Virus record (IMG/VR): IMGVR_UViG_3300034791_000344
Coordinates: 1-20,616 of that record
Strand: one strand, 5' to 3'
Source of the DNA: a virus
Length of the DNA: 20,616 nucleotides
The notes beneath the pieces were generated by a model. It worked only from the letters and a program-made list of their open reading frames with translations. It ran no database searches and was not told the origin of the DNA. A program made the position numbers and the translations under genes. Within the stretch, counting starts at the first letter, position 1. Every line of letters starts with the position of its first letter. Shown in pieces: positions 8,031 through 15,017 of the stretch.

Positions 8031-8062
8031 ATTAAACAATTAAACAATTAAACAACTAAAAG
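8031..8062 (+). promoter_or_regulatory. Tandem ATTAAACA octamers in the ssDNA-binding protein leader
   Basis: Three perfect copies of ATTAAACA (8031-8038, 8039-8046, 8047-8054) are followed by a degenerate fourth, ACTAAAAG (8055-8062), ending six bases before the ATG at 8069. In T4, gp32 represses its own translation by binding an unstructured leader with repeated UUAAA-type sequences next to a pseudoknot. The repeats here could serve the same function. A weak stem TGAAA/TTTCA (8006-8010 with 8023-8027) lies just upstream; I could not establish a pseudoknot. Autoregulation is an inference. Confidence 0.5.
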
Positions 8063-8068
8063 AAAATT

Positions 8069-8989
8069 ATGAGCGACTCATTTGACATTTTTAATTTAGG
8101 CGTGGAAGACGTGGAAACGCACCAGCCTGAAAGAACAAGCGTAAACGAAGTTTACAAACCTACAGCCGACGACGGTAAAGACGGCACTTACAAAGCATTA
8201 ATACGTTTTGTACCAAACCCAGAGAATCCAAGAAACTCTCTGATTCAAAAGTACGTACACTGGTTAACTAACTCTAATGGAGATGGTAAATTAGTAGACT
8301 CTCCTCAAACAATTGGTGAACACTGTCCAATTGCAGATGTATTCTGGAAATTAAGAAAATCAGATTCTGCAGTAGACCGTAAGTCATCAGAGAAATTAAA
8401 GAGACGTCAGCAGTACTATTCTCTAATCAAGATCGTTAAGGACCCACAAAACCCAGAGTTAGAAGGTACTTACAAAGTATTCAAATTTGGATATAAGATT
8501 AAAGAGAAGATTGATTCTGAATTGAAGCCAGACTTTGGCGAGCCAACTCAGGTATTTGACTTATTCGAAGGTAAGAACTTTGAGCTTGTTATTACAAGAC
8601 AAGGGGAATACAATAACTACGATAAGTCTAAGTTCTCTTCAAGTAAATCTGCAGTCTTAATGGGAGAAGCTCCAGCAGAAAGATCTAAAGAGACTATGGC
8701 AAGTATTAAAGAGGAATTGGAAGCAGCTCCTTCACTTGCAACATACGACTATAAAGCATGGGACGAAGATACTCGTTCTTTTGTTAACAACGTTCTTAGA
8801 ATGTATCTAAATCCAGGCGAATCGATTTCAGAGGTTACATCAACACCTGCATCGAAAGCGGCAACAAAACCAGTAGCTCAACCAGTAGCTGCAGCCCCAG
8901 TGGCAGCAGGAACTGCAACAGCAACGGAGCCAGCAAAAGCGAATACTGATGATGATTTAGATTCTTTCTTGAATGACCTCAACCTCTAA
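8069..8989 (+). CDS. 32: gp32-like single-stranded DNA-binding protein
   Basis: The protein has 306 residues; T4 gp32 has 301. The core carries gp32-type features: 'YKALIRFVPNPENPRNSLIQ', then 'GEHCPIADVFWKL', then 'RRQQYYSLIKIVKDPQNPEL', then 'VFDLFEGKNFELVI', consistent with the OB-fold. A Pro/Ala-rich flexible linker (about 265-290) leads to an acidic C-terminal tip 'DDDLDSFLNDLNL', the standard partner-docking tail of phage SSBs. Only one Cys remains in the zinc-region equivalent, so the T4 His-Cys3 zinc site seems absent. The protein would coat ssDNA during replication and recombination and recruit the primase and UvsY-like proteins encoded downstream. The leader octamers suggest translational self-control. 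The 3' end overlaps the primase gene by 17 bases. Confidence 0.88.
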   Translation: MSDSFDIFNLGVEDVETHQPERTSVNEVYKPTADDGKDGTYKALIRFVPNPENPRNSLIQKYVHWLTNSNGDGKLVDSPQTIGEHCPIADVFWKLRKSDSAVDRKSSEKLKRRQQYYSLIKIVKDPQNPELEGTYKVFKFGYKIKEKIDSELKPDFGEPTQVFDLFEGKNFELVITRQGEYNNYDKSKFSSSKSAVLMGEAPAERSKETMASIKEELEAAPSLATYDYKAWDEDTRSFVNNVLRMYLNPGESISEVTSTPASKAATKPVAQPVAAAPVAAGTATATEPAKANTDDDLDSFLNDLNL

Positions 8990-10052
8990 GAACATAACTC
9001 TTACTGAGGAGCTTAAAAGTAGAATAAAGAAGGCACTGAAACAAGTATGTGTTGAAGCACATTCTACTCCAAACAAGCAACTACTTAAAGACATGCCAGG
9101 GCGAATAACCCTGGCGTGTCCTTATTGTGGTGACTCAAGTCAAGATGATACTGCAAAGAGAGGCAACATGTATTGGGACACATTACAGTTCCATTGTTAC
9201 AATTGTTCTGAGCATACAAATCTATATGGACTATTAAAAGACCATCAGATAAAGATGCCTAATTCCGGCGACTCGTTTACTATTATAGACTATATAAAAG
9301 CAAACAAGTCTCAAGTTAGCCAAGAACAAGTATTACAAAACTCATCTCTTGCTAGTGTACAAGAGTTGGCATTAACAGTCGCTGAATTTAAAGAGATATT
9401 CGGTGCAAAAGAAATTACACCAGGAGAGTGGATATGGTTTCAATTAAAAGAGAGGCTATTACACAATAAAGCGAATGAATTTCTTTTCTCCCAAAAAGGG
9501 AATAGACTTTGGATTTTAAACATGGGCATGGAAGGTAAAATTATCGGCGCTCAATCCAGAAGAATGAAAGGTTACGGGTCTAGGTATTTAACTTATGATT
9601 TACCTAAGCTCTATGAAGAATGGAAGAAACCGCTTGACCTACAACCTGATGAACTCACAAAACTTGCAAAGGCAAGTACTCTGTTTGGTATTATGCAAAT
9701 AAACTTCCAGCAACCAGTAACTCTATTCGAGGGACCTATCGATGCTAAGTTTATGCATAACTCTTTAGCCCTAGCTACTGCCGGTAGGACTACAGACGAA
9801 TTTGATGAGATGGCAACAGTACGTTATATGTTTGATAACGATAAGACTGGTAAAAAGAAGATGGCAGAGAAATTAAAGAAAGGTAGACCTGTATTCATGT
9901 GGGCTAAATTTCTAACAGATTTTAAGTTAGATACATATAATATAAAAGATCTTAACGATCTTGTAAAGGTATGTTTCGAACAGAAATCCAATGCATGGAA
10001 AGAAATTGAAAACTATTTTACAACAAGCGAATTAGATCTATGGTATGTATAA
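8973..10052 (+). CDS. 61: DNA primase, T4 gp61-like
   Basis: The protein has 359 residues; T4 gp61 has 342. The N-terminal zinc-binding domain shows Cys49-x2-Cys52 and Cys75-x2-Cys78 ('CPYCGD' and 'HCYNCSEH'), the CHC2-type ribbon used for template recognition. The TOPRIM catalytic core follows, with 'VTLFEGPIDAKF' (Glu253) and 'YMFDNDKTGKKKMAEKL' (Asp288 and Asp290), which coordinate the metal for primer synthesis. It starts inside the 3' end of the ssDNA-binding protein gene, indicating coupled expression. It would synthesise RNA primers for the lagging strand; the matching hexameric helicase is not in this window. Confidence 0.88.
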   Translation: MTSTSKNITLTEELKSRIKKALKQVCVEAHSTPNKQLLKDMPGRITLACPYCGDSSQDDTAKRGNMYWDTLQFHCYNCSEHTNLYGLLKDHQIKMPNSGDSFTIIDYIKANKSQVSQEQVLQNSSLASVQELALTVAEFKEIFGAKEITPGEWIWFQLKERLLHNKANEFLFSQKGNRLWILNMGMEGKIIGAQSRRMKGYGSRYLTYDLPKLYEEWKKPLDLQPDELTKLAKASTLFGIMQINFQQPVTLFEGPIDAKFMHNSLALATAGRTTDEFDEMATVRYMFDNDKTGKKKMAEKLKKGRPVFMWAKFLTDFKLDTYNIKDLNDLVKVCFEQKSNAWKEIENYFTTSELDLWYV

Positions 10053-10057
10053 CTGAT

Positions 10058-10252
10058 ATGGTAGAAGATAATCTAGAAGACTTTCTGAAGGATTCAGAGA
10101 GATTTAAAGGCAACAAGTTAATTGTTGATTTTGAGGTAGAAGAGTTTAATGTACAGAGCAATAAATTTGTTGTGGAAAAACCTAAATTAAAGAAAGGCCA
10201 AAAGGCTGCAAAATTTATTAGGCCAAATCCAAACAAAAAGTCTCTGTTCTAA
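10058..10252 (+). CDS. Small acidic/basic hypothetical protein
   Basis: The product has 64 residues from the ATG at 10058, five bases after the primase stop. An in-frame ATG at 10040 would add six residues and overlap the primase gene; I prefer 10058 because it removes the overlap and starts on a charged helix ('MVEDNLEDFLKDSERF'). The N-terminal half is acidic and the C-terminal half very basic ('KPKLKKGQKAAKFIRP'), suggesting nucleic-acid or replisome contact. No family is recognised. It lies between the primase and UvsY-like genes and is likely part of the same transcript. Confidence 0.55.
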   Translation: MVEDNLEDFLKDSERFKGNKLIVDFEVEEFNVQSNKFVVEKPKLKKGQKAAKFIRPNPNKKSLF

Positions 10253-10262
10253 TATAACTAAT

Positions 10263-10685
10263 ATGAGCAAAGAAAAGATTCAAGCATTAGATCAAAAGTT
10301 ATCCGCACAACGGGCAACATGGTCTGATACAATAAGAGGACTCGCAAGAGGACTTAAAAAAGTAGATGGTATGGAAATGGTAATAGCAGAAACGCTATCA
10401 TCAAGACAGACTTGTGTAGATCAGATTGCATACCTAAACGTAAAAATAAAAGAACAGAAGACAGGAATAAGTTTAAGATATAGGGAAGCCTATATTAGAT
10501 ACTATGAGTATGACTATAAGTTAGGTGAAAAGCAAAAAGAAAAGTTTTTGGAAGGCGACCTAGCAGATGAAAATATGATACTATCTCATCTTGAAAACCA
10601 ATTAGAATTCTTTGCAAGTTCAGTTAAGACCCTAGATAATATGGGCTTTGCAATTAGAAATCGATTGTCTCTGAACGGACTATAA
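10263..10685 (+). CDS. uvsY: UvsY-like recombination mediator
   Basis: The product has 140 residues; T4 UvsY has 137. It is almost wholly helical. The C-terminal part ('LENQLEFFASSVKTLDNMGF' followed by 'AIRN') resembles the conserved end of UvsY, where a hydrophobic helix leads into a 'GFAIK' motif. A Lys/Tyr-rich middle ('RYREAYIRYYEYDYKLGEKQ') fits an ssDNA-binding surface. It is followed three bases later by a UvsW helicase gene, the same neighbourhood as in T4. UvsY displaces gp32 and loads the UvsX recombinase. The identification rests on length, C-terminal motif and synteny; overall similarity is low. Confidence 0.65.
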   Translation: MSKEKIQALDQKLSAQRATWSDTIRGLARGLKKVDGMEMVIAETLSSRQTCVDQIAYLNVKIKEQKTGISLRYREAYIRYYEYDYKLGEKQKEKFLEGDLADENMILSHLENQLEFFASSVKTLDNMGFAIRNRLSLNGL

Positions 10686-10688
10686 TAA

Positions 10689-12197
10689 ATGGAACTAAGT
10701 TTAACTGAAAATAAACAGTTTCTGCGAATTGATGATGCAACTGAGCTAGAACTAGAACAGCTTAATATTACATTCAATCGTAGGATTGATAACTGGCGTT
10801 TTCACCCTCTGGTGAAGAAAGGTCTATGGGATGGCTATATCTCTTATATGAAAGATGATAAGTGGATTCCTTCCGGGCTTTGGAAAGAGGTGATGGATAT
10901 GGCAAAAACATATAAATATGAATTAAAAATGAACGGTGTTACCTCACTGTTCGATGCTAGTGTAAAACAAGACGAATTCACAGCATGGGCCCTCGATTAC
11001 TTTGACGGCCACGATATCACACCACATGATTATCAAATAGAAGCAGCATACAATATCTTAAAGTTTAGAAGATGTTTAAGTGAGTTAGCTACATCTGCAG
11101 GTAAAACACTTATCTCGTATATGGCAGTTGCGTATATGTTAGATAAAGGCAAAGCTGGTAGAATACTATTCATTGTACCAAACGTTTCGTTAGTTGTACA
11201 AGCCTCTGAGGACTTTATAGAGTACAACTGGAAGAATGAAACCAATATTAAAATACAACAGATATATGCTGGCCAAAAGATTAGAGTAGGTAGAAATGTA
11301 GTAATAGGTACTTACCAATCGTTAGTTAAAAAGGATAAAGAGTATTTTGAACAATTCGATGCAGTCGTTATTGATGAAACACATAAGGCTAAATCAACTT
11401 CAATTAAAACAATCTTACAAAAATGTACAGCAGCTAATTATCGTTTTGGTTTATCAGGTACAATTCCTAGAGAAAAGACATTAGATAGGTTGACGTTAAT
11501 GGCACACACTGGTCCTGTAATTACAGAAGTTACTGCGGCACTATTACAAGATGAAGGGCATATTGCCGGATGTAATGTAAAGATAATTAAAATGGATTAT
11601 GCTCCTCAAAGTACTAAGAATGCTTTTCATGAGATGTCCCAAAACAGATATGAGAGTAAAGATGTGTACAGGTTTGAGAGCAATTATGTTATTAATTCAA
11701 CAGGCCGCCTTGCTTTTATTACAAATATTATTTCCAGAGTACGGGGTAACAGTCTTGTTCTCTTCCACAGGATTGAACATGGTAAAAAAATATATGAAAA
11801 GCTGCGCCAAGAGAGTGATAAGCCAATATATTACGTTGATGGAAATACTGATAAAGATATTAGGGAAGAATACAAAAAGAAGATGGAAGTCGGTGCTCAG
11901 GTGGTTATTGTGGCCTCTTATGGTACATTCTCCACCGGTATATCAATTAATAAGATACACAACATATTCTTTACGGAATCGTTTAAATCGGAAGTAATTA
12001 TTAGACAATCCATTGGTAGAGGATTAAGAAAACACCACACTAAATCAGAAGTAAATATCATTGATTTTGTTGATGATCTATCATCTCCTGATTGGGATAA
12101 CTACCTTATTAGACACTCAAAAGCTAGGATAAAAATCTACAAGGAACAGAAGTTCCCGTACGAGATAAAAAATGTCCAATTTGATGGAGATATATAA
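10689..12197 (+). CDS. uvsW: UvsW-like superfamily 2 recombination helicase
   Basis: The protein has 502 residues; T4 UvsW has 503. An N-terminal substrate-recognition domain (about 1-100) is followed by 'HDYQIEAAYNIL' (Q-motif region), Walker A 'TSAGKT' (Lys139), 'LFIVPNVSLVVQ' (Ia), 'VVIDETHKAKS' (motif II, Asp229-Glu-Thr-His), 'FGLSGTIPRE' (III), 'VIVASYGTFSTGISI' (V) and 'IRQSIGRGLRKH' (VI, about residues 438-449). The catalytic set is complete. UvsW unwinds R-loops and branched recombination intermediates and drives the switch from origin-based to recombination-dependent replication. It is adjacent to the UvsY-like gene. Confidence 0.92.
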   Translation: MELSLTENKQFLRIDDATELELEQLNITFNRRIDNWRFHPLVKKGLWDGYISYMKDDKWIPSGLWKEVMDMAKTYKYELKMNGVTSLFDASVKQDEFTAWALDYFDGHDITPHDYQIEAAYNILKFRRCLSELATSAGKTLISYMAVAYMLDKGKAGRILFIVPNVSLVVQASEDFIEYNWKNETNIKIQQIYAGQKIRVGRNVVIGTYQSLVKKDKEYFEQFDAVVIDETHKAKSTSIKTILQKCTAANYRFGLSGTIPREKTLDRLTLMAHTGPVITEVTAALLQDEGHIAGCNVKIIKMDYAPQSTKNAFHEMSQNRYESKDVYRFESNYVINSTGRLAFITNIISRVRGNSLVLFHRIEHGKKIYEKLRQESDKPIYYVDGNTDKDIREEYKKKMEVGAQVVIVASYGTFSTGISINKIHNIFFTESFKSEVIIRQSIGRGLRKHHTKSEVNIIDFVDDLSSPDWDNYLIRHSKARIKIYKEQKFPYEIKNVQFDGDI

Positions 12198-12235
12198 TAC
12201 TATAGTACAAGAAAGTAAAAACAAAATTACACGAC

Positions 12236-13726
12236 ATGAGTCAAAACAAACTACAATCTTTTGAAGACTTTGCTAAAGCGAATACAGTAGCTAAATCAGC
12301 AAGACTTGAAGAAGAACAATCAGCCAAGCGAGACGCATCGGCTAATCAATTTAAATCAATCCTATCTGAATTTGGAGTTACTACAGTAAAAGAACTTACT
12401 GAAGAAGATAGAAATAAATTCTTTACCGCGTTAGGCGCATCTGAAGTTTCTGAATCAATAGCAATTATTGAAGAAGGCACAAGATCTCAAATCGGTAAAA
12501 TCAAAAAGAATGGAAAAATATCAACAGTGTATATGCACTATGATGGTTATCCAGATAATATGTTACCTAAAATTAAAAAGGGTTACGCAGATGGAAAGGC
12601 AGTAGACTTACTACTGAAGAAGGGAGGTGGTTCCGGTCTAGAAGTAAAGGTAGACGATATTAATTTCTACGGCGATAAAACCACTTTAGATGGGGACATT
12701 AAAAATGTTGAGAAGTTTGTAAAAGATGCTGCTAATGATGGCGGAGCTGAATTTATCTACCTATATTCTGAAACAGATAAGAAATGGTATATGGTTGATA
12801 TTTATGACAGTTACGATTTAGAGCCTGCATTTGAATCACTAAACACTATGGTAATCAACGAAAAGTTTGTAGTATCTAAAGGTAATTTAAGAGATGCTAA
12901 GAAAGTTGCTAAATGGTTAGAATCATTCTTTACGAACCATACTGCATTAATGGACGGACCTCTTTTATTAGGATGTTCTAGATACTTATTAGCAGAAGCA
13001 TTAGGTGATGCTAATTTCCACAGATACAGAGACCCTGTAAGTAAAAAGATGGGTGGTAAGATTACAACTATTACAGTAGAGATTGATAAACTAGGAGGAC
13101 AACAAATTCCTGTAAGTAAAAAATCAATTATGAATTTACTAGACGAACATTATTCTGGATTAGCTAACGCTGCAGGATGGTCAGGTATTGGTATTGTTGA
13201 AGGTATGGCTTTATTCTTAGACGGATTTGGTCACTCTAAAATAGCAGAAGCTATTACTGATGAATTTAACTTAATATACGCAAATGAATCAGCAGTTACT
13301 GAAGGTAATGCATTTTTAGCTGCAAGAGCTAAGGCAATCGAAGAAGACGCTGAAGAATTTGAATTTAACGGTAAGAACTTTCCGGTAATTAATAACTCAG
13401 TAGAAGTTGAAGAAGTTGAAGAAGGTAAAGCATCTCAGGCATTGGCTGCAATTGAATTAGCTAAAGAACTTGAAGAAGACGAAGTTGAAGAAGAAGCTAC
13501 TGAAGAAGCTACTGAAGAAGTTACCGAAGAAGAAACTGAAGAAGTTACTGAAGGAGAAGTTACTTCTGATGAAGAATTTAAAGAATATGCATTTGCTGTT
13601 TTAGGTAAAGCATTTGGAGATGATTTTGACGAAGAAAAAGCACAAGAAGTGGTAGACGGTTTATTGTCTAAACATGGTGAAGAGTATGGCGCTGCAATTG
13701 GTGCATTAACATCATCATTAGGATAA
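12236..13726 (+). CDS. Acidic-tailed protein with DGYP domain, probable head-core or packaged protein
   Basis: The protein has 496 residues. The N-terminus ('MSQNKLQSFEDFAKAN') is a weaker version of the tag seen in the following genes, with 'RLEEE' as a possible protease site. 'STVYMHYDGYPDNML' (about 100-114) matches a domain with H-x-D-G-Y-P seen in many phage and bacterial proteins of unknown role. A central alpha/beta region follows, then a strongly acidic low-complexity stretch with four-residue repeats (separate entry), and a helical C-terminal module of about 50 residues ('DEEFKEYAFAVLGKAFGDDF'). The acidic tail recalls prohead core proteins, but I cannot assign a family. The A-rich leader has no Shine-Dalgarno site. 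Confidence 0.6.
   Translation: MSQNKLQSFEDFAKANTVAKSARLEEEQSAKRDASANQFKSILSEFGVTTVKELTEEDRNKFFTALGASEVSESIAIIEEGTRSQIGKIKKNGKISTVYMHYDGYPDNMLPKIKKGYADGKAVDLLLKKGGGSGLEVKVDDINFYGDKTTLDGDIKNVEKFVKDAANDGGAEFIYLYSETDKKWYMVDIYDSYDLEPAFESLNTMVINEKFVVSKGNLRDAKKVAKWLESFFTNHTALMDGPLLLGCSRYLLAEALGDANFHRYRDPVSKKMGGKITTITVEIDKLGGQQIPVSKKSIMNLLDEHYSGLANAAGWSGIGIVEGMALFLDGFGHSKIAEAITDEFNLIYANESAVTEGNAFLAARAKAIEEDAEEFEFNGKNFPVINNSVEVEEVEEGKASQALAAIELAKELEEDEVEEEATEEATEEVTEEETEEVTEGEVTSDEEFKEYAFAVLGKAFGDDFDEEKAQEVVDGLLSKHGEEYGAAIGALTSSLG
13490..13564 (+). repeat. Acidic EE(A/V/E)T tandem repeat
   Basis: Five 12-base units encode EEAT, EEAT, EEVT, EEET and EEVT, then a 15-base unit encodes EGEVT. They sit inside a longer Glu-rich stretch from about 13400. 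At DNA level the units share GAAGAA and ACT/ACC, so the array could vary in number by slippage. The product is probably an extended, highly negative linker. Confidence 0.8.
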
Positions 13727-13745
13727 AAACAACTAAAAGCTTCTT

Positions 13746-15017
13746 ATGAATAAACTATATACATTCCAACAATTTTTAAACGAGAAAGTCCAAGTTAGTA
13801 ATTTGGACAATTTCGTATTTGAAGGTGGGGCAGCAGGCCACATGATGCATCCTTTCGACGATCACTCGTTGACCTTTGGAGATTTTAAACAAATAGTTAG
13901 ATCTGCCTTACAAGGTGGATTAGACTTTGAAGAAACTCCAACTGAAAAGACTGATGGTCAAAACCTATTTGCTACAGTAAAGGATGGTGAGGCGATGTTT
14001 GCTAGAAATAAGGGACAAATGATAAATCCACTCGATCTATCAAGTACTATTAATATGTTTACTGGCCATGCGTCAAAATTAGTTGAAGAAACATTCATCT
14101 TGGCTGCTAAAGATCTAGCAGAGGCACTCCCAGGACTTAAGGACGTATCAATGTTCGCGAACGGATTAAATTTCGTTAATATGGAAATAATTTACTCTAA
14201 AAATCCTAATGTGATCTATTATGACAGAGATGTTATTCAATTCCATGGTATTGTAGAGACTGATGGTGCAGGTAATCAAACAGGAAAGCAAAATGTTGCA
14301 GGCGAATTAGTTAAAGCTCTAAAAGAATTAAAATCAGATGTTCAAAAGACATTTACAATAATTCCCCCTCAAATATTAAAATTAGCTAAAGACATAGAGT
14401 TTGACTCAAGAGTTAACTATTATGAAAAGGCGATAAATAAATTAAGAGATACCTATAACTTATCAGATGGTGATGAGGTTAAGATGTATCACGAGATGTG
14501 GTGGAGAAACCAAATTGAAGAAAACTTTGCGGATCTAGATCCTGCAATAAAAGAAGGTTTACTTTTAAGATGGGCTTACTTAGATAAGAAGACATTGGGA
14601 ATGGTAGCTCTTAAAAAAGCAGTTGATGCTGAACAGGCTAAGAGAGTAAAAGAATTTGATGCATTAAGACAGAAGAAGTATAAAGAAAACATTTTACCAT
14701 TCGAAAATCTATTTTTAGAGTTGGGTGCAGATGTTTTAAAGAACGCTTCTAATTTTGTTGCTGCTAATCCAGATGCTGAAAAAGCAAGATTACATAAACA
14801 AATCAGAACTTCAGCAAACAGCGTTAAAAAGAATGGCGACCTTACTCAAATTGAAAAGGTTGAAAAAGAACTAAAAAGACTAGAGGGAATTGGTGGTATT
14901 GAGTCTATCATCCCAACTGAAGGAGTGGTCTTTAAATTTAAAGGTAAAACTTTTAAACTAACCGGTACTTTTGCTGCTATAAACCAGCTAATGGGTATCA
15001 TAAAATACGGAAGATAA
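13746..15017 (+). CDS. Tagged covalent nucleotidyltransferase (RNA/DNA ligase fold)
   Basis: The protein has 423 residues. It begins 'MNKLYTFQQFLNE', a capsid-targeting-like tag with a predicted protease site after Leu-Asn-Glu13. Next come 'GHMMHPFDDHSLTFGDF' and the ligase motif I 'EKTDGQNLF' with nucleophile Lys68. A motif III-like strand reads 'FVNMEII'. Motif IV is 'PTEGVVFKFKG' (Glu392-Gly393), followed by a motif V-like 'KTFKLTG' (Lys404). All catalytic elements are present, so it should form a covalent lysyl-AMP (or GMP) intermediate. The substrate, RNA or DNA ends, cannot be read from sequence. The insert between motifs III and IV is about 200 residues and helical, unusually long. Its stop overlaps the start of a second ligase-fold gene. 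Confidence 0.75.
   Translation: MNKLYTFQQFLNEKVQVSNLDNFVFEGGAAGHMMHPFDDHSLTFGDFKQIVRSALQGGLDFEETPTEKTDGQNLFATVKDGEAMFARNKGQMINPLDLSSTINMFTGHASKLVEETFILAAKDLAEALPGLKDVSMFANGLNFVNMEIIYSKNPNVIYYDRDVIQFHGIVETDGAGNQTGKQNVAGELVKALKELKSDVQKTFTIIPPQILKLAKDIEFDSRVNYYEKAINKLRDTYNLSDGDEVKMYHEMWWRNQIEENFADLDPAIKEGLLLRWAYLDKKTLGMVALKKAVDAEQAKRVKEFDALRQKKYKENILPFENLFLELGADVLKNASNFVAANPDAEKARLHKQIRTSANSVKKNGDLTQIEKVEKELKRLEGIGGIESIIPTEGVVFKFKGKTFKLTGTFAAINQLMGIIKYGR

Noticed and set aside
8031-8062. CRISPR-like array
   Set aside because: The units are eight bases in direct tandem with no spacers.
10911-10918. Perfect T4 late promoter core TATAAATA
   Set aside because: It lies inside the UvsW coding region with no gene starting just downstream on the + strand; chance is likely in AT-rich DNA.
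11599-11997. 132-codon open frame on the + strand
   Set aside because: It overlaps conserved helicase motifs of UvsW in another frame and has no recognisable features.
13746-15017. NAD-dependent DNA ligase
   Set aside because: The N-terminal Ia domain, zinc finger, helix-hairpin-helix and BRCT regions of that family are absent; only the nucleotidyltransferase core is visible.
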